Positions 1 to 13,926 of a stretch of DNA of 64,000 bases are shown piece by piece. Within the stretch, counting starts at the first letter, position 1. Each line of letters opens with the position of its first letter. Origin of the DNA: Holacanthus passer (lineage: Eukaryota > Chordata > Actinopteri > Pomacanthidae); the NCBI GenBank assembly GCA_025331565.1, contig JAFREQ010000017.1, positions 2,976,001 through 3,040,000 of the forward strand, given 5' to 3'. The position numbers were made by a program, and so were the translations under genes. Under the pieces are notes generated by a model. The model ran no database searches. It worked only from the letters and a program-made list of their open reading frames with translations, and was not told where the DNA came from.

Positions 1-1478
1 ACTCTCGTATTTAATCAAGTTACAGCTGAACATTATTTGCAGACATGACATAATAAAATGTTTCATTTCAAGTGGGTTGTTAAGTATTTATGCCACAAAT
101 CACATGACCTCTCAAAATATCTCTGCCTTTTTCATATTTTATGCCTCCTGCCTAATTTAAAGGAAAGAATTAGAGCATAAAATTACTTAGCTGTCTATGG
201 GGGAGGAGCAGTGGACACACACATGACATTAAGCGCTATCCTTTTCCTCACCCCGAGCTCAAGCCAACAAAAGAGATATTTCCTTTATTGCAGGATGTGA
301 AAACGTTCGATTTAAAGCCTCACTTACATCAGTGGAAGTCCAGTTTGTCCCAGACAGATGTGGCAGTTCACTTTCATGCGCTAAGCTATTCAGCAGCAGC
401 CCAAACATGCAGAGCCGGAGGGTGAAGGATTACATGTTGCAGAATTATAATAACCTGATTAATTCAGATGTAATCTGTTGCCAAAAATGGAGTCAATCAC
501 ACTCACAGTGGAATATCAAATTCATCATTCAGGTCACTTTAAATGCAGAAGTGGAATTTTTAATTACGCAACTTTGAACACAAATAACACCGTTCACGCT
601 TCGCACTGTAATAAATTGTAATAAGTTGTCCATCATATCTCAAATGAAATTGGCAACTAGTTGACCCGAAAGAGACAGAAATCAAATTAAATGGAGACGT
701 CGAGTTGTCCGGTGAATTATGTATATCAATTGAAAGAAGCTGCGCCGCCTAAAAGCAGATTAACTGCATCTGTGAGTCATTTTTTAATTTGGATTATATC
801 CAGTCTTGCAAACACAATTAACAAAAAAAAAAACTAAACCATCAAAAACTGTGCTGACTTTAATATTTAATGGCAATAACACGGCTGCACAGACGCTTGT
901 TTTCTACTGAAACACTGTGTATGTTGCCAGAACAGCGTGTTGTTGTTGGTCAGAAAATGGTTCAAAGTTGAAACCCGGAGCGAAGCCTCCTGGTGACCGC
1001 TCGGACTGGAGACGTTATCTAACCCCAGCCAGTGCACACCAGGGATGAGCAGCTCCGGGGATCTTCTGCATTAGTTCAGGCAGTCCTGACATCGCTTGTG
1101 TATAAAAATAAAAAAAAGTCTATGACACACAACCTACATTTGCTTCAGAAGCACTGGAAACAAGCTACGCTGGGCTGCATCATTTCATTCACAACAAATA
1201 TCAATCATGTGTTGATGTTTTCCATCCAGGCTTCACAATGTGTTAAAAATGTAATACAGATTATAAAGGTTACAATAATAAACGTGTTTCCATCAGCTAT
1301 AATTAATTTTCAGAATAAAGGATCTAACTCTGTGGATCGTCACATCGTTGCACATTTAATATCGTTGTGTTTTGTAACGTTTTTTTAAGCAGACGAGTTA
1401 AATGAGGACACTTCCCTCCACAGCGCCGGGGCAGTGGCTGAAGGGAGATACATTTGCACAGACAGACCACCGAGCCGG

Positions 1479-1481
<3 letters not shown>

Positions 1482-1523
<42 letters not shown>
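1482..1523. repeat. (CA)n microsatellite
   Basis: About 21 uninterrupted CA units are read directly. The sequence is likely polymorphic. The cysteine/valine-rich ORF on the other strand is only the translation of this repeat. Confidence 0.97.
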
Positions 1524-1527
<4 letters not shown>

Positions 1528-2171
1528 ACACACTGTGCAATGACAGCCTTATATTCCCAATGACAAATGATGTGTTTGCTGCCTGATATGTTGGAGCCCT
1601 GTAATCTTAATCCAGCCCTCTCTCCTGGAAATTACATTTATATGCAACAGCAAATGTGTTTTTGAATGAAGACCAAGTTACATTTTCTATTAACATAATG
1701 AGGAAATGTTGGTAAGTAACCTACCTGACAGGTTGCAAACATGTTGATACTGAACAGTAAAAAGGTTTTTATGTTTAGGTTCAATCACTGGCAGCACTTT
1801 TGGTTCAGGTTATGGAAAGATGGTTTAACACAGAAACGTCTGCAAAGAGTCGGCACGTAAGATTCTTTACTAACGTTTAATCATGTTTCCCAAACCTTAA
1901 CCAAAGTGCTTTTGATGTCTGAACCGCTGATGTGTGGTTTTCATTCAGTCAAAGAAACGTTGCACATAATCTATGCAGCGATCACGTTTGTCACACCGAC
2001 GTCGTTATGAAAACAATTCCTGACGATACAATACGAACGAAGCATTTATTATGTGTATAGGAAGAAAAATATCACCTCATATCTACCTCCTTGTTCAGAT
2101 TCAGTATTTCTTTCTGTGTCTTTTTCTTTCTCTGGCTCAGTATTTGAAGATAAAGCTAGCTACATGTGCCG

Positions 2172-2206
2172 ACACACACACACACACATACACACACACG
2201 CGCGCC
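2172..2206. repeat. (CA)n-(CG)n alternating tract
   Basis: A CA repeat with one TA interruption runs into CGCGCGCC. Alternating purine-pyrimidine of this kind is the class of sequence that can adopt Z-DNA under negative supercoiling. That structural point is inference. Confidence 0.9.
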
Positions 2207-3624
2207 AACAAACAAGTTATCTTACACACTGTATCATTTATATGTTAAAAAGTGGAGCAAAGGCATTGACCTCGACATGAGGAGTCACTTCTCAGCCTCC
2301 TGAGGTTCTATAGCCCAATCTCACAGCAGCATAACAGGATGTAAAACATGCATGAGTAGCTTGTAGCATCATGGGGAGCGTTAGCTAAGCCAGCCTTGAC
2401 ATCTCTTATATAATGCTAATAGGGAATGCAGCGTTGGGATCGAGCCGTCTCGTGGTGATTCCACCGCAGCTTTTTCAACAAAGAATATTCCATTTCGCTT
2501 CCCCTGTAATTCTGCCTCGTCTGTACTTCTTTTATTATTCTTTTTTTTTTTTTGTGGTTGCATAAATAAAATGAACGACCTGTGTGCCTCAAATGGACTT
2601 AAATGCACTGCCTCGCTCACAACTGATGCACATAGTGCTCATTGCTCAGTCAGTCATTTCAAATGTAGGAAATTCATTACACATGCATCATTGATTTTAA
2701 GCTGCATTTGCATTGTGTGGAGCCTTAGGTGTTGACCGTGTTGGAAGAGGAGCTGTGTTTTTACTGGCAAACAAAACTCCAGCTAAAGCAGACACTTTGT
2801 TTTTAGCTTTCATTTGGGGTTTCATTACAATATCTTTCATGAGCTAATAAAAGAAGGTGCAGATGAAAAATGACTTTCACACTATCGAGGCTTTGATTTT
2901 CTCAGACCAGCGCGCTGAGGATTATTTGGTTCAGTTCCAGAGCTGGAACATTACTGGCACAGTGATTACAATTTCTGAAACATTTAAGAAGCAAATTTTG
3001 GCAGATTCCCAGATCAGGTCTTATGCAGGGTCTTTCTTTTGAGCACTGCAGTTTGTGTTGCGTTCATGCACTGCAGGATCAGCTCGGTGTCAGGTTGTGG
3101 GATGTAATGCGTTCATTTTGAAGTCAAATGCGGCACAGCCTACAGCTGCACGACTCAGCCTGTCTGGCTTGAATCCTCCAAAATCAAAGTGACAACCAGC
3201 ACTTTGCTGCTTTAGAGTGAATTAATTTTCTCCAAACAAGCTATTTTATTTGAAGACACACTAAAAAAAAAAAAAAAAATCTTAGGTTTTTGGTTTGTTT
3301 AATAAAAAAGAACTTTCAGCACAAAGACGCTGCTGAGTTTACACAGTATTTTATCGCCCCGTTTGTGACATCACATCAATCGTGTCCCAACACCTCATTT
3401 AAGAATCTGCAATCTTAAACTTCAAATCCCAAACTTTCTAAAAAGTCTCCACTCTCAAATCAGAGACTTTAAATGTAGCTGAATGTTATTATGTTGCTGA
3501 TTGTCCCTCCATTGTTCTTTCCATTCTTTCATCAGGACTCGTTTCCTGATTGCATCCACATAACATTTATTTGCATTTTGTTTACAGCCTTGATGATGTG
3601 ACTCCAGCGACCATGACTTTGCCT

Positions 3625-3800
3625 CTCAGCAGACTGTTGGGAGACTGTCCTTAAAATAGGTTGGAGCCCCCGTGACAGCGAGCAAGCAACCTATACTGGA
3701 GTGCCCTTGAGCAAGGCGCTGGAGCAGCTGCGGGCGAGTTGTTCTGTAGCTGCAGCGACTCTGTGACCTCTGTGGAAAGATTCGTTCAGGAATCTGCAGC
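3625..3800. repeat. Degenerate dispersed repeat fragment (tentative)
   Basis: The patch contains the phrase GTGCCCTTGAGCAAGGCGC, close to the 'CCCTTGAGCAAGGCAC' phrase I associate with a common teleost interspersed repeat. It is locally GC-richer than its flanks. The inverse phrase TTGCTCAAGGGCAC occurs at about 17,457-17,470. The boundaries are estimates, no flanking duplication was found, and chance similarity is possible. Confidence 0.35.
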
Positions 3801-4706
3801 CTCTCGAACACTGACAGCTGAATGAAAGACAAACTACACTGAGACGTTTGAGCTCAGTTCACGGAGAAGAATCTTCCTCAGATAAGAAAAGGTTTCAGTA
3901 AAAATCTGGAAATTGAACTCGACTGTTGCAATGATTATTCTAAGTGCTAATCAATGTCAGCCATAATTACTGAATGTTGCAACGTGGCTTGATAAACTGT
4001 TTTCCCATCTCCCCCCACACCCATCACATTTTATTTCGTCTGTTGCTTGGAAGGACGTATAAAAAAAAAAAAGAAAACTGGGCTGTTCCCGACCGGAGGG
4101 AGAGGACGGTCTCCGGGGAGAGTTTGCGACAGACGTGATTATCATCCATCTGTTCAATTAACTGTCAGCTTTCTCAGAAATGAATGAAAAGGGTACAAAA
4201 ATAAAGTACATTGATAAAGTCAGAAGGCAAATTGAAACAGTGGCCTCATGCATTTGAAAGCGTGAAATATGAAAATGGACACATAAAATGCGAACTGGAA
4301 AAAAAAAAAAAACAGAAGGATTTAGCTAATTTCCGACAAGAGCCTCGCAAAATATGCATAATATCGATATCTGGCGTCTCTGACAAGTGATAAGGATAAT
4401 GAGCTTTTCTTCCTCCTCTGCTGGATTCAAGGAAATCACATTCTCTATGTTACAGATGTAAGTCTCATTATCTGACCTGAGTTTCTTCACTTCAGTTCCC
4501 ACAGTCTTTGCTCACTAAGCGCATCAGGCTGATTAAAGAACTTTTCTGGGAGACTAAGCCTGTTTTATGCGTGGGTCCCACGTTATCGCAGCACAAGCAC
4601 AGCCCTGCGCTCTGATAGCGAGGCCTACACAAGCCAGACCTGGCTGCGACTCAGACAGCAGCTCATCACCTTCGATTGCTCGGGTCCCCTCTCCTTCAAA
4701 CAGCAT

Positions 4707-4732
4707 CACACACACACACACACACACACACA
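4707..4732. repeat. (CA)n microsatellite
   Basis: Thirteen CA units are read directly, flanked by unique sequence. Confidence 0.95.
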
Positions 4733-7277
4733 GAGCCATCAAAGTGTCCATGCAGTGAACTGCTCTGCAAAGCTTTACTGTACCAAAACACAATCACACA
4801 GCTTCTTTCTCAATGTTTGCTCATATTTCACATTCACACATCGAACTATATCAGAGGAGTTTTCATCAAACACAAATGAAAACATTCACTGGTTCAAGCT
4901 TCTCAAAAATGCTAATTTGCTAATTTATCATTTTAATATCATGGTGAATTTAATATTTTTTTGGGGGGGGGTTGTATATTCATCTGGAGCACTGGGAACT
5001 ATTGATGACATTTTCCACGGTTTATGGTCATTTCTGACTCCATAGATTAATTAAGAATGAAAACAATCGTTAGTTGCATGAATGAAAAATGGGTTGTATA
5101 CTGAGCTGCACATGCTGGTTACTCCATAAAGGGGGTCCATATATTACCACAGATTTTTTTCGCCGCAGAAATCAATTTTGAAGGTGTCAATACTGATGCA
5201 TTTTTAACTTTCATTCACCAACGCGCTTCTGGTACGAGTTGTGTGTCTGTGATGTCTATTTTCACTTGATCTTTTATTTACACGGGAGAAATTCCAGTGA
5301 CGATCGTTTGCAAGGCAAATGTGTTTACAGGCATCTCAAATGTTTCCTTTGTGTTCGAGCTCGGTTCTCTCTGCTCGAAACATTCGTATTTTTAGTTGAA
5401 TCGTTGTGTTGTTTGGATTTTTCTCTGAAGTCTGAGTTTTGCTATTACAGAATTACATGAACAGATTCTGTGGATTTCTTTTTAAGTTATAAATATCGAA
5501 TAAAGGATGCAATGAATTTTGATTTGGTTTCATAAACAAAACAGTGAGTCCTCTTGTAGTCGTCTCTGTGGTTGCAAAGGTCATGTTCACGTGTTCAGAT
5601 GTGAGTCTGACTTTCAAAGAAGACACTGTTCCTGCCTGAACTGATGTTTGAGATCCTGTGTGATGGCTTCTTCCTACTTCCACAGGGACAGTGAAAATGT
5701 TGTCAGGTCGGCTTATCATCAAAAAGAGCCATCAGACCGTCGGCGTCTGGCGGCACCGTGGGATTGGCTATTTGCCGATGTTTCCATGGCAACTACATAT
5801 ATAACCTTAACCCTGTATATATTCATGTATTTGAGGCGTTGTTTAGTTTAAGGGGCTCGTGTTGTGGTCATCGGCACGCGGCTCTGCCTCGCACACAGGC
5901 TGCACACAGTCATTTAAGCCCATTAGTTCAGCCTGTTTCAAAGGCTGAGAGTTGTCTGCACCAAAATTACGTCTCCGAAAGTGAAATTCACTTTTTGGAG
6001 ATGGCTTCTATTCTGTAAATCACGCCAGATCTATTCCAATGCATATCATGGTATTTTAAAAGGAAGGCAAAACGCTGCTGTTTTTCCACATTTCTCCCAA
6101 GGACAATATGTTCACCTCACTTCCATCAGGAGACAGTTACACAGCAAACAGACCCAATTTCCTTTTGTTATCCCAATACCAGCCATTCAATATGCATTTC
6201 TTCTTAACAAGTTGGAAAAACAGCATGATGCTTTGCACATTATTCAATCAATGCTTGCTGCAGTGGTGGCAGGATGCCTGTATTGATCATGCAGGCACAG
6301 AAAGTGTTGTTCTGCCTCACCAGTAGAGTGCATGTTGTCCTACTTTGAAAGGGTTTCAGCCTCTCTCACTGTTTTATCCGTCACCCAACTCTGCATCGTG
6401 TTCATTTACGTTTGCACGTGCATACTCTGTCGATCAAGGTGATCAGCGTGCCTGTTATCTCGTGGCTGGTTGAGAGGAATCCCGTACAGTATAGCTATAT
6501 CCTTTATTTACACAGGTGAAAGATTGAAATCTCTTCTTTTAAGAGAGAAAGCAGCATAAACATTGGTACAATACAGACAAATGCAACTTTCACACATGAG
6601 AAAGGAGAAGAGAGAGATTTATATATAAAAGCCAAGCAATGCAAATGCAAAAGTTTGTGGGCATATAGAAAAGGCCAACAGCATAGAGAGAGAGATTTCC
6701 AGAGCCAGTAATAAAATGTAAAGCACAATGATATAGAGTATCCAACCTCTTCAGGCAGTGGTCAGCATTCAGAAAGAGCAGATCATTCATAATAAAGGTA
6801 AAGTGTTTCCTTGCTTAGAGTAAGAAACAGAATTTATTCCTAATAAAGAAACTTAAGCTTCAGCTTTAGAAACAAGGTTTTCATTGCGTGAGTTGAATGA
6901 CAAGTTCTGATCAGTGATAGTATCTTATGTGTTGAATGCTGGGAGCGAGCCGTCACCGGTTGTGGGGGCGAATCAGTGAGACAGGCTGGACTTGAGCTGC
7001 AGCTGTCTGGGCTGCAGAGGGGGAGGAGTGGGCTGGAGCATCCTGCAACTTTTTAAAGAAGTCGTCTGAGAGGAAGTTAAAGGGAAAGTTTGGTTTATTT
7101 CGACCGAGAGTTTCTGACTCCCACCCTGCATATTAATCCATGCGTGCTGGTTTGTTCACATGTGTGAGGTTGACTTTAACTGTGGTTACACCGTCTGCTC
7201 AATAATGAACTAATATAAGGACGATCGCATGTCATTTTGATGGCTTCACATTAATGGTTGTATTGTATTGAGATGCT

Positions 7278-7619
7278 GTGTGTGGCGCTCAGGTCGTCCT
7301 CTTCACAGTCTCAGGCCTTAGAAGCTGCGAACGATGTGTTTTGATTGGCTGCAGATCTTCGTCAGCCTCGGGGCTGGAGAGCATCCTGATCGTCACCAGC
7401 TCGTACGCTCCCACCGAGGAGGTTAGAAGCCCGAGGGCGGAGCAGCCGGGGATCACGCCTCACTTCTCCTCTCCATACGTGTCAGACATGTGCAAGCAGA
7501 GAAACACCATGTTAGAGAAACCTGCTCCAAACCTGCAGTGGGCTCCTCCTGCAATCATAGAACTTGAGTTACATCGTGTAACTATCTTTTTTTTTTTTTT
7601 TTTTTTGCTGCAAAGATAA
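7278..7619 (+). other. Open frame with coding-like codon pattern, unidentified
   Basis: A 113-codon open frame. Its first half (about 7350-7480) is rich in G/C at third codon positions, which differs from most chance frames here. A CAG at about 7350 and a weak donor-like GAGGAG|gttaga at about 7422 bracket a possible internal exon, but there is no pyrimidine tract before the CAG and the donor is poor. I recognise no domain. The end of the frame is a T-run coding for phenylalanines. It could be a decayed retrocopy, an unannotated exon or chance, and chance is most likely. Confidence 0.15.
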
Positions 7620-10600
7620 ATATTTAGAGTGAGTGTTCAAAGGACTGCAGTGATAACTGGGTTTTATCAGCTGGCCCTCAGCTCCCCATCACGTCCCAAA
7701 AGTGGCCCTTGAACTAAGCTATTTGACTATCACAGATACAGGATGTTATAAGTCAAAATCCATTCCTTTCTTCTGTATTGTTCGGTAGATTTTTGTTAGA
7801 TCAGCAAAATCCACATGCTGAGGAAAACAGGCTGCAATCAATTTTACCATCCTGAAGTCTTATCAGCTCTGGCAGATCCTGTTTTTTTATTTATTTTGTC
7901 TATCTCCGTATTTTCAAATGTTGCTACCTCGGCTAAAAAAAAAACACTTTTCACAACAACTTTATAAGACAGGTTGTTACCAGGAGGTGAAAGCTGATAA
8001 CCCCCTGGCATGCTCGCAGCGTATTATTCAAACTCATGCAGGCAAAAAGGCATCAGAGATAGGCTGGTGGACTGTTGGGGATTCAAACGGGAACACGAGG
8101 CCGACATGACAGGATCACATTTTTTCTGATTGAGGGTGTGGATTTATTAATCTGTGGCTTTTGACTGGGTTTTATTTCCTGTTAGACGACTTATATTCCT
8201 GCAGCACGCTTGATCTCTCTGAATCAGATTGCACCTTATCAGAAGAAACAGACTGCACAGAGCTATCTTAAGATACTGCAGTGGGCTGAGCTCTCGATCC
8301 ACGTGTCGTTCGATAGGCACATTAGCCACATCATTATTGCAGGCCCACTGACACTGCCGCTACTTTGAGGTAACCCCCTGTCGTCGGGCTCGCTAAATAT
8401 CTAATTGAAAACCAGATGTTTCTCTCACACAAGCATTAAAGAGGATTGATCTCGAGCCGGTTCCGCGCCCCCTCTGTGATAATGCGAAAATAAACAAGAT
8501 GCATCGAGGTTCTCCAGATACAAACATCCTTCTATCTCTCTGTCACACAGAATCGGTTTTTCCTGATCTTTAGGAAAAAAAAAATGTTACACTTAAAACC
8601 CTTAAATGCATTGCATCTTCAAGTTTAACTCAGCTTTTACAGAGATGAGAAATCTTACTCCGTGACTTATTTCTCTGATGTTTCAGCCATAATAAAACAT
8701 ATGATAGAACTGGCTCTTGCCCACAGCCAGAATTTATTCAGACAGACAGAGTAATTTTGTCTTGTGTGCACCTCCAGAATGGTCTCTGTGATGAGCCCTG
8801 TGTCACTGCCCACCCATTCTGCTGATAGCCCACTGGTCACTCAGCAACTCTCTCATTTTCTCTCTGCAGGCCTTTGAAGCCCAAGACTGGAATTAAAGAT
8901 CTCCAGATATAATCCTTTCCTTGCAGCACTTGGGTCTTCTTTCTGCATTTTGCTCAGCGGTTTGGCTCCACACACTTTGCTGCACACAGTCGCTGGTGTC
9001 TTCGTGCAGCTCGGTAACTGGTCTTTTATTAAATGTTATGGAGATACATAATCCATGAGGAACCATCTGCCACACTGAATGGGAACTTTCTTCTTTTGGA
9101 ACATTTGGTTTAACAGCTAAATACTCAATGTTTCTTAAGGAAATGATGCTAATGCAATCACAGCTTTGAAATTTGATTATGACGCATTATAAACATGTTG
9201 CAGTGTGTAAGTGAGTGGTTAAGTTTTAAATGAATACAGGGTCTGTTGACATGTATTTCTATGGAAAATATATACATGTTGAGATATTTCATCCAACACA
9301 AGTTAATTTTTAATGTCTAAAATGAATTGTAATTTGTGGTCAGCTGAGCAAAAAGAATATTTTCATAAAACTTTTTCCATGTGACCAGTTTCTGACTCCA
9401 GATAATAATCCCACACGAATGACAGAATAAAATATGTCTCCCGCCTGCAGCACATTTCCTGAAATCTTAACATAAGAGCTATTGATTGAATTTGGATGCA
9501 CATCTGATGGCTTTTATAATTGTTAATATTGATGGCAGTGCTAGAATATTACATTGAAATTTGCAGGAACACAAGCAGTGAAATTACTTTTCCATCTGCT
9601 GCCACGCTGTTAAAAGCATTAAAGTGTATTTATGGAGTGCAGACATTGTCTGTCTTCCTTATTATGTGTATGAATCAGCAGACAGTCTCCTCTAAAAAGT
9701 CAAATCATGTATTTCCCTCATATCCTACAGTGATTGATTAAAGGGATGCAACAATCCTACTTTGGTTTTCTTGTTGTAAAATGAGACAAAGCGAAGGAGA
9801 TTTGACTTTGTTTTGATGATGTCGTGCAGCTGTTGGAGATAATACTGTGTCATAATCTGCATGATCACATCTGAAGACACACACTGACATGATCCATGCA
9901 ACCGTGCACAAAGAATGAAAAGGTGTAAGTGAACCTCAGAATATGTAAATACAGACAAACAAACAAACTCAGATTCCCTTATGTTTCTATGTGGTCCTGA
10001 GTTAATATATATGAAACATTTAGTGATATTATTCCAACACAATACAAACATAATTGCATCATTTATAACATAATGTGCAGTTTAAGTTCTTGTTGTGCAG
10101 AGATAGTCCCTGGAAGCTGCTCAGTCTTTGGCCATACAGCCAAATGTGAAAAAAGCAATATAAAGATAAAAAGGTGTAAAGAGTGGTGCATCGTCTAAAA
10201 AAAAAAAAAAAAAAAACTACAATATTCTCCAAAGCACTCTTAGAGAAATGGTGGTTAGATCAAAAGAGCACATCTTACAGTATTAAAGCATTAAAGCAGA
10301 GGGAAAGAGAAAGTAGAAAACAGGCCATCTGAAGATAATTAAGGAAACTTTTTCCTTGATCTGTCGGAGGAGCAACAAATCTGCTCTCCTCCAAACCCTC
10401 TGCTGGAAGTTTATTGATGATACTCTTGTGGTTTTAGGAATATAATATAATACTGTTGTATTCTGGGATATTTATTGTGTCAAAGACAGAACATTTTCGA
10501 TCCAATTATAGCAGCTGCGGTTTTACTGGATGTACTGCAGATGGAAATGAATCTCATAACTTATTGGGGGGGAAAAAAAAAACATTAAAATGATTTTTGA

Positions 10601-12989
10601 ACTACAACAAAGATGGCAACCGTCCACTGTCCCACAGGCAACATCGTGTCCGACCAATCATTTGCTTTTTTGCTGCAGTAAATAAATGACATGCGGTAAC
10701 ATTGGGATGACATTGACTTTAACTCAAACTTACAGCAACATCAAAACACTTTACAGGCTGCATTCTTTAACTCGTTATGACGTTTTATCGAACTTCACAA
10801 CATCAAATCTAAGTGTAATCCAGCTTGATCATGTAAAAGAATTGACCATAAATGACCTACTGATCTCAGGTGTACGGTGAATCAGCACCCCGGTAAACGC
10901 TGGAGCGTGATGGTGCCTGGATGTAAAGTATATTTTCAGATTCTCTATTTCGAGCTGCCAGCTTATTTAAGTGTTCCTCGCATCAAACCAAGAGTGGCCT
11001 TTTGTGTCACTCCTTCCTGATAAATTTATGCTAATAAGTTGCTGGTAAATAAATCATGAAATATAAATAGAAGTTAATAGGCACCGGCAGAAAGCATGTG
11101 TCTCTCTGCAAACACTTCTAATGATGTATTCCTTTGAAATAAAGAAATGAAATCACCCGCCTCAGGCAATAGTCTGGAATAGCCTGAGCGCGATGCAGTC
11201 AGCATTTCAAAATGTCCAATCTGTTTTTTTGTACATTTACTTTGCATTCATTTACATAGTCCAAGGAAAACAACATTTCCTATAAATCCATTTCCTTTTC
11301 TGTCATCACCCAATTTTTTTGTTTGTTTGTTGGTTTATCACGTCTGTTTGCGTATGTGCGTGATCGCTTGCAGTCAAAGACACAGAAATGGCAATCTGTC
11401 AAAAATACATGAGGAAACAAAGCCTCTTATTGCAATAAGCGATATTTGTTGTCAAACAGCGCATCGGGTTGATGCAGTGTCCTGGAAGCACTCACTCGAC
11501 GAGGGGTTGGCTTTAATGGTCGCATTGTAGGTGACACAGCAGATGATGGACAATATAATTACATAAACAGGTAATTTGGTTAACGTAATGCTGAGTCATC
11601 GAGCGTCCCGACTGGAGGACTGAGACTCTGATAGTAACATGGTGGCAGAGCAGCTGTGTCACCTTCGGGTGTCCTCCTCACGGTCTGACAGAAGGAGATT
11701 TTTTTCTTCTATTATTACTTTGTAAAATTGCTGATGTGTGTGTTGACAACATCGTGGGAGTCTTTTCACATTACTTTTCGACCTTGGAGATATTTGCATC
11801 GACTCTCTAGATACCGAGACTAGAGGTGTGGTATGTGGGCGTAGCTGCTTTGAAATTGTCCCGTGGTGTCCTGAGGCCGAGGTGATGGAGAGTCTGCAGT
11901 CCTGCGGCACCGCTGGCCTTGTTTTCCTGCGTGGTGAATCCTTGTCATACAGCACCAGGAAGGATGTCAATTATATTAGGCATGTTATCAGACAGGACAG
12001 GCCTGGAACATTTTCTGCAAATTTGTGAAGCGCATGTGCTAAACCGCGGCTTTGAGAGCTGGCACAAAAGCCGGATTCAGTTCGTTCTCCATTCAGCAAT
12101 CAATTCAGCAAAGTGGATATTCTTCAAAATTCAAAAAAATTGAAAAGCTTTTGGCATGAAAAGGTTGTCATAACGAACCAGGAGATATCAGCGTGAATAC
12201 TCGACCATTAGCAAATGAGGCAGTTTCTATTTACAGTTTTGAATTGATTGGATTGAAAGCGAATCAACCCCGGCTGGCACACACGGACATCAGTGACAGT
12301 AACCTGCCTTCCACAGCTGAACAACCAACAGTTATGCTAAACCTTCTCTATTTTTAGCACCGATGAGTGAAATAAATGTGGCTTATTGCCACCAGGAAGG
12401 TAGTGATTATGAAGCCATGAGTGATTTAGGGATGGCTGATAGCACCCTCAGAATGATAATTTATTTTTCATGTGGGGGAAGTCTGGTCGCTTCTGTACGA
12501 GAGCAGAAACATCCACATTTTAACAAGGCAGCCAGTCAAAGTGAAACAGCCGAGCCAGACTATAGGAGGCTGAAGTGGTTGAAAATGAGCCCGTTGATAG
12601 ATAGTTAAAACCATGTAACTTAGCAAGTGCTGCCATGCATGTGATCCATCTCATTATCCTCAGAGCAGAGATTCTATCCTGCTGCCGCTGCAAAAGTGCC
12701 TCCGTGCTGAGATGTAGCTGGTGGAGCCACAGTTTGCAAAGATAATGCAATCACAACACTTTCTGCACGGTTTCAACCAGGACTGAGAGCCACAGAAATC
12801 AAGGGTGAATGGATCTGGATAGTGTTTAATATGGGCTCATATGAAGACACGAGAAATGCAAGGGACTGAATTTGTTCCTGAGAATTTGAAAGATCAGATT
12901 CTGGTGGTTTCATAATTTCTGACACTAAAGATGACATTTTAAATCCAGACACTGAATTGGAAAATTAATTCCCACTTTAGTTTGTGGAT
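7620..12989. other. Gene-free sequence
   Basis: No exon, RNA gene or complete transposon could be supported here. The stretch is AT-rich with scattered T/A homopolymers, including an A-run at about 10,197-10,217. It has short chance ORFs on both strands. Sequence around 10,940-11,090 has even composition and clustered TAAT words, and could hold regulatory elements, but that is a guess. Confidence 0.55.
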
Positions 12990-13926
12990 GTGAAGCTTCT
13001 TTCACACGTGCCTTTCCGCCCAGAAATGTTCAGGAACATGTGCTGTGTGAATGTGAGGAGGGATCTTCAGGGAAATCCTACCTCAAGACTGTTTTCATAC
13101 CAGAATTAGTAGGTTTTTCAAATGCAGGTAAACCCAGTAAAAATAGGCATCTGACTCTGTTCCCATTGACACTAGTTTGCTTTTATACTGGTGTCACATT
13201 CGATGTCACGAACACCGACTGAACATTTGTGCACATTGTTCTCAGATTGTAAATTTAAAAAAATTAATCCTGATATTTCAGATATTTCATTACATCCTGA
13301 CCTTCAGCTCATCATAGCATCCCCTGGAAAAGAGGCAAACATGAGCACGTCCACCCAGATGTCATGTTTCCATCGCTGCTGATCTGCACTAACTGCAGAG
13401 TCATTTGACCTGGGAATGAATGCCGACTGTAACCTTTCCCACTATAGACAAAAGCCAGATGTTAGTGGGTGTTGTTCTTTTGTGTGTTCAGTATGAAAGA
13501 GGTTTTAGTGTTATTTCAGGGAAAATGTGAGCAAACCTATCATCAGTCATCAATCATCCACTGATGAGGGATTCAAATCTGCAGCTCTCTTTTAATGTTC
13601 ATTTTAGCACATGAATGCATGTTCCTGATTTAGATCTCCAGAAACATTATGTTGAATATAAAATACATTACAAGAGGATAAAAACAGCTCTTTGCCCACT
13701 GTGTTCCCGAAAACAATGAAAGACATCTTCCGCCAAATAGGTCTTAAGTTTTTGGCATCCAAAGTGTTGCTTTACCATCAACGTGTTGGACTTTCCCATC
13801 ATTGCAACAGCATGTGTGCAAAGACATAAATGTTCCTGAATGCAGCTTCACGTGTGAACAATGAAAACAGTGTCTGAGAGGCTTTATCCCAATAATTCAC
13901 CGGGAACTATGTGTGAAACAGGCTTG
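12990..13926. mobile_element. Non-autonomous DNA transposon relic with terminal inverted repeats
   Basis: The left edge reads GAAGCTTCTTTCACACGTG. The right edge reads ACTATGTGTGAAACAGGCT, whose reverse complement resembles the left edge with a few mismatches. Both ends carry 'GTGTGAA' and 'CGGGAAC'-like words that recur inside the element. The same end words bound a second segment at 52,506-53,081, so this looks like a repeat family. No transposase frame is present. I recall similar 'CACGTGTGAA...GGGAAC' repeats in other teleosts but cannot assign a superfamily, and no target-site duplication was established. Confidence 0.45.

Larger units (their letters stand above)
1..7270. other. Gene-free upstream or 5' intronic sequence
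   Basis: I see no exon I can defend in this stretch. It holds short ORFs without family resemblance, microsatellites near 1.5, 2.2 and 4.7 kb, A-runs such as 3263-3279, and one degenerate repeat-like patch at 3.6-3.8 kb. POU-octamer-like ATTTGCAT words occur near 2707 and 3570, which is unremarkable at this base composition. It is either 5' intergenic DNA or part of an intron upstream of the leader exon at 19.7 kb. Confidence 0.6.
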
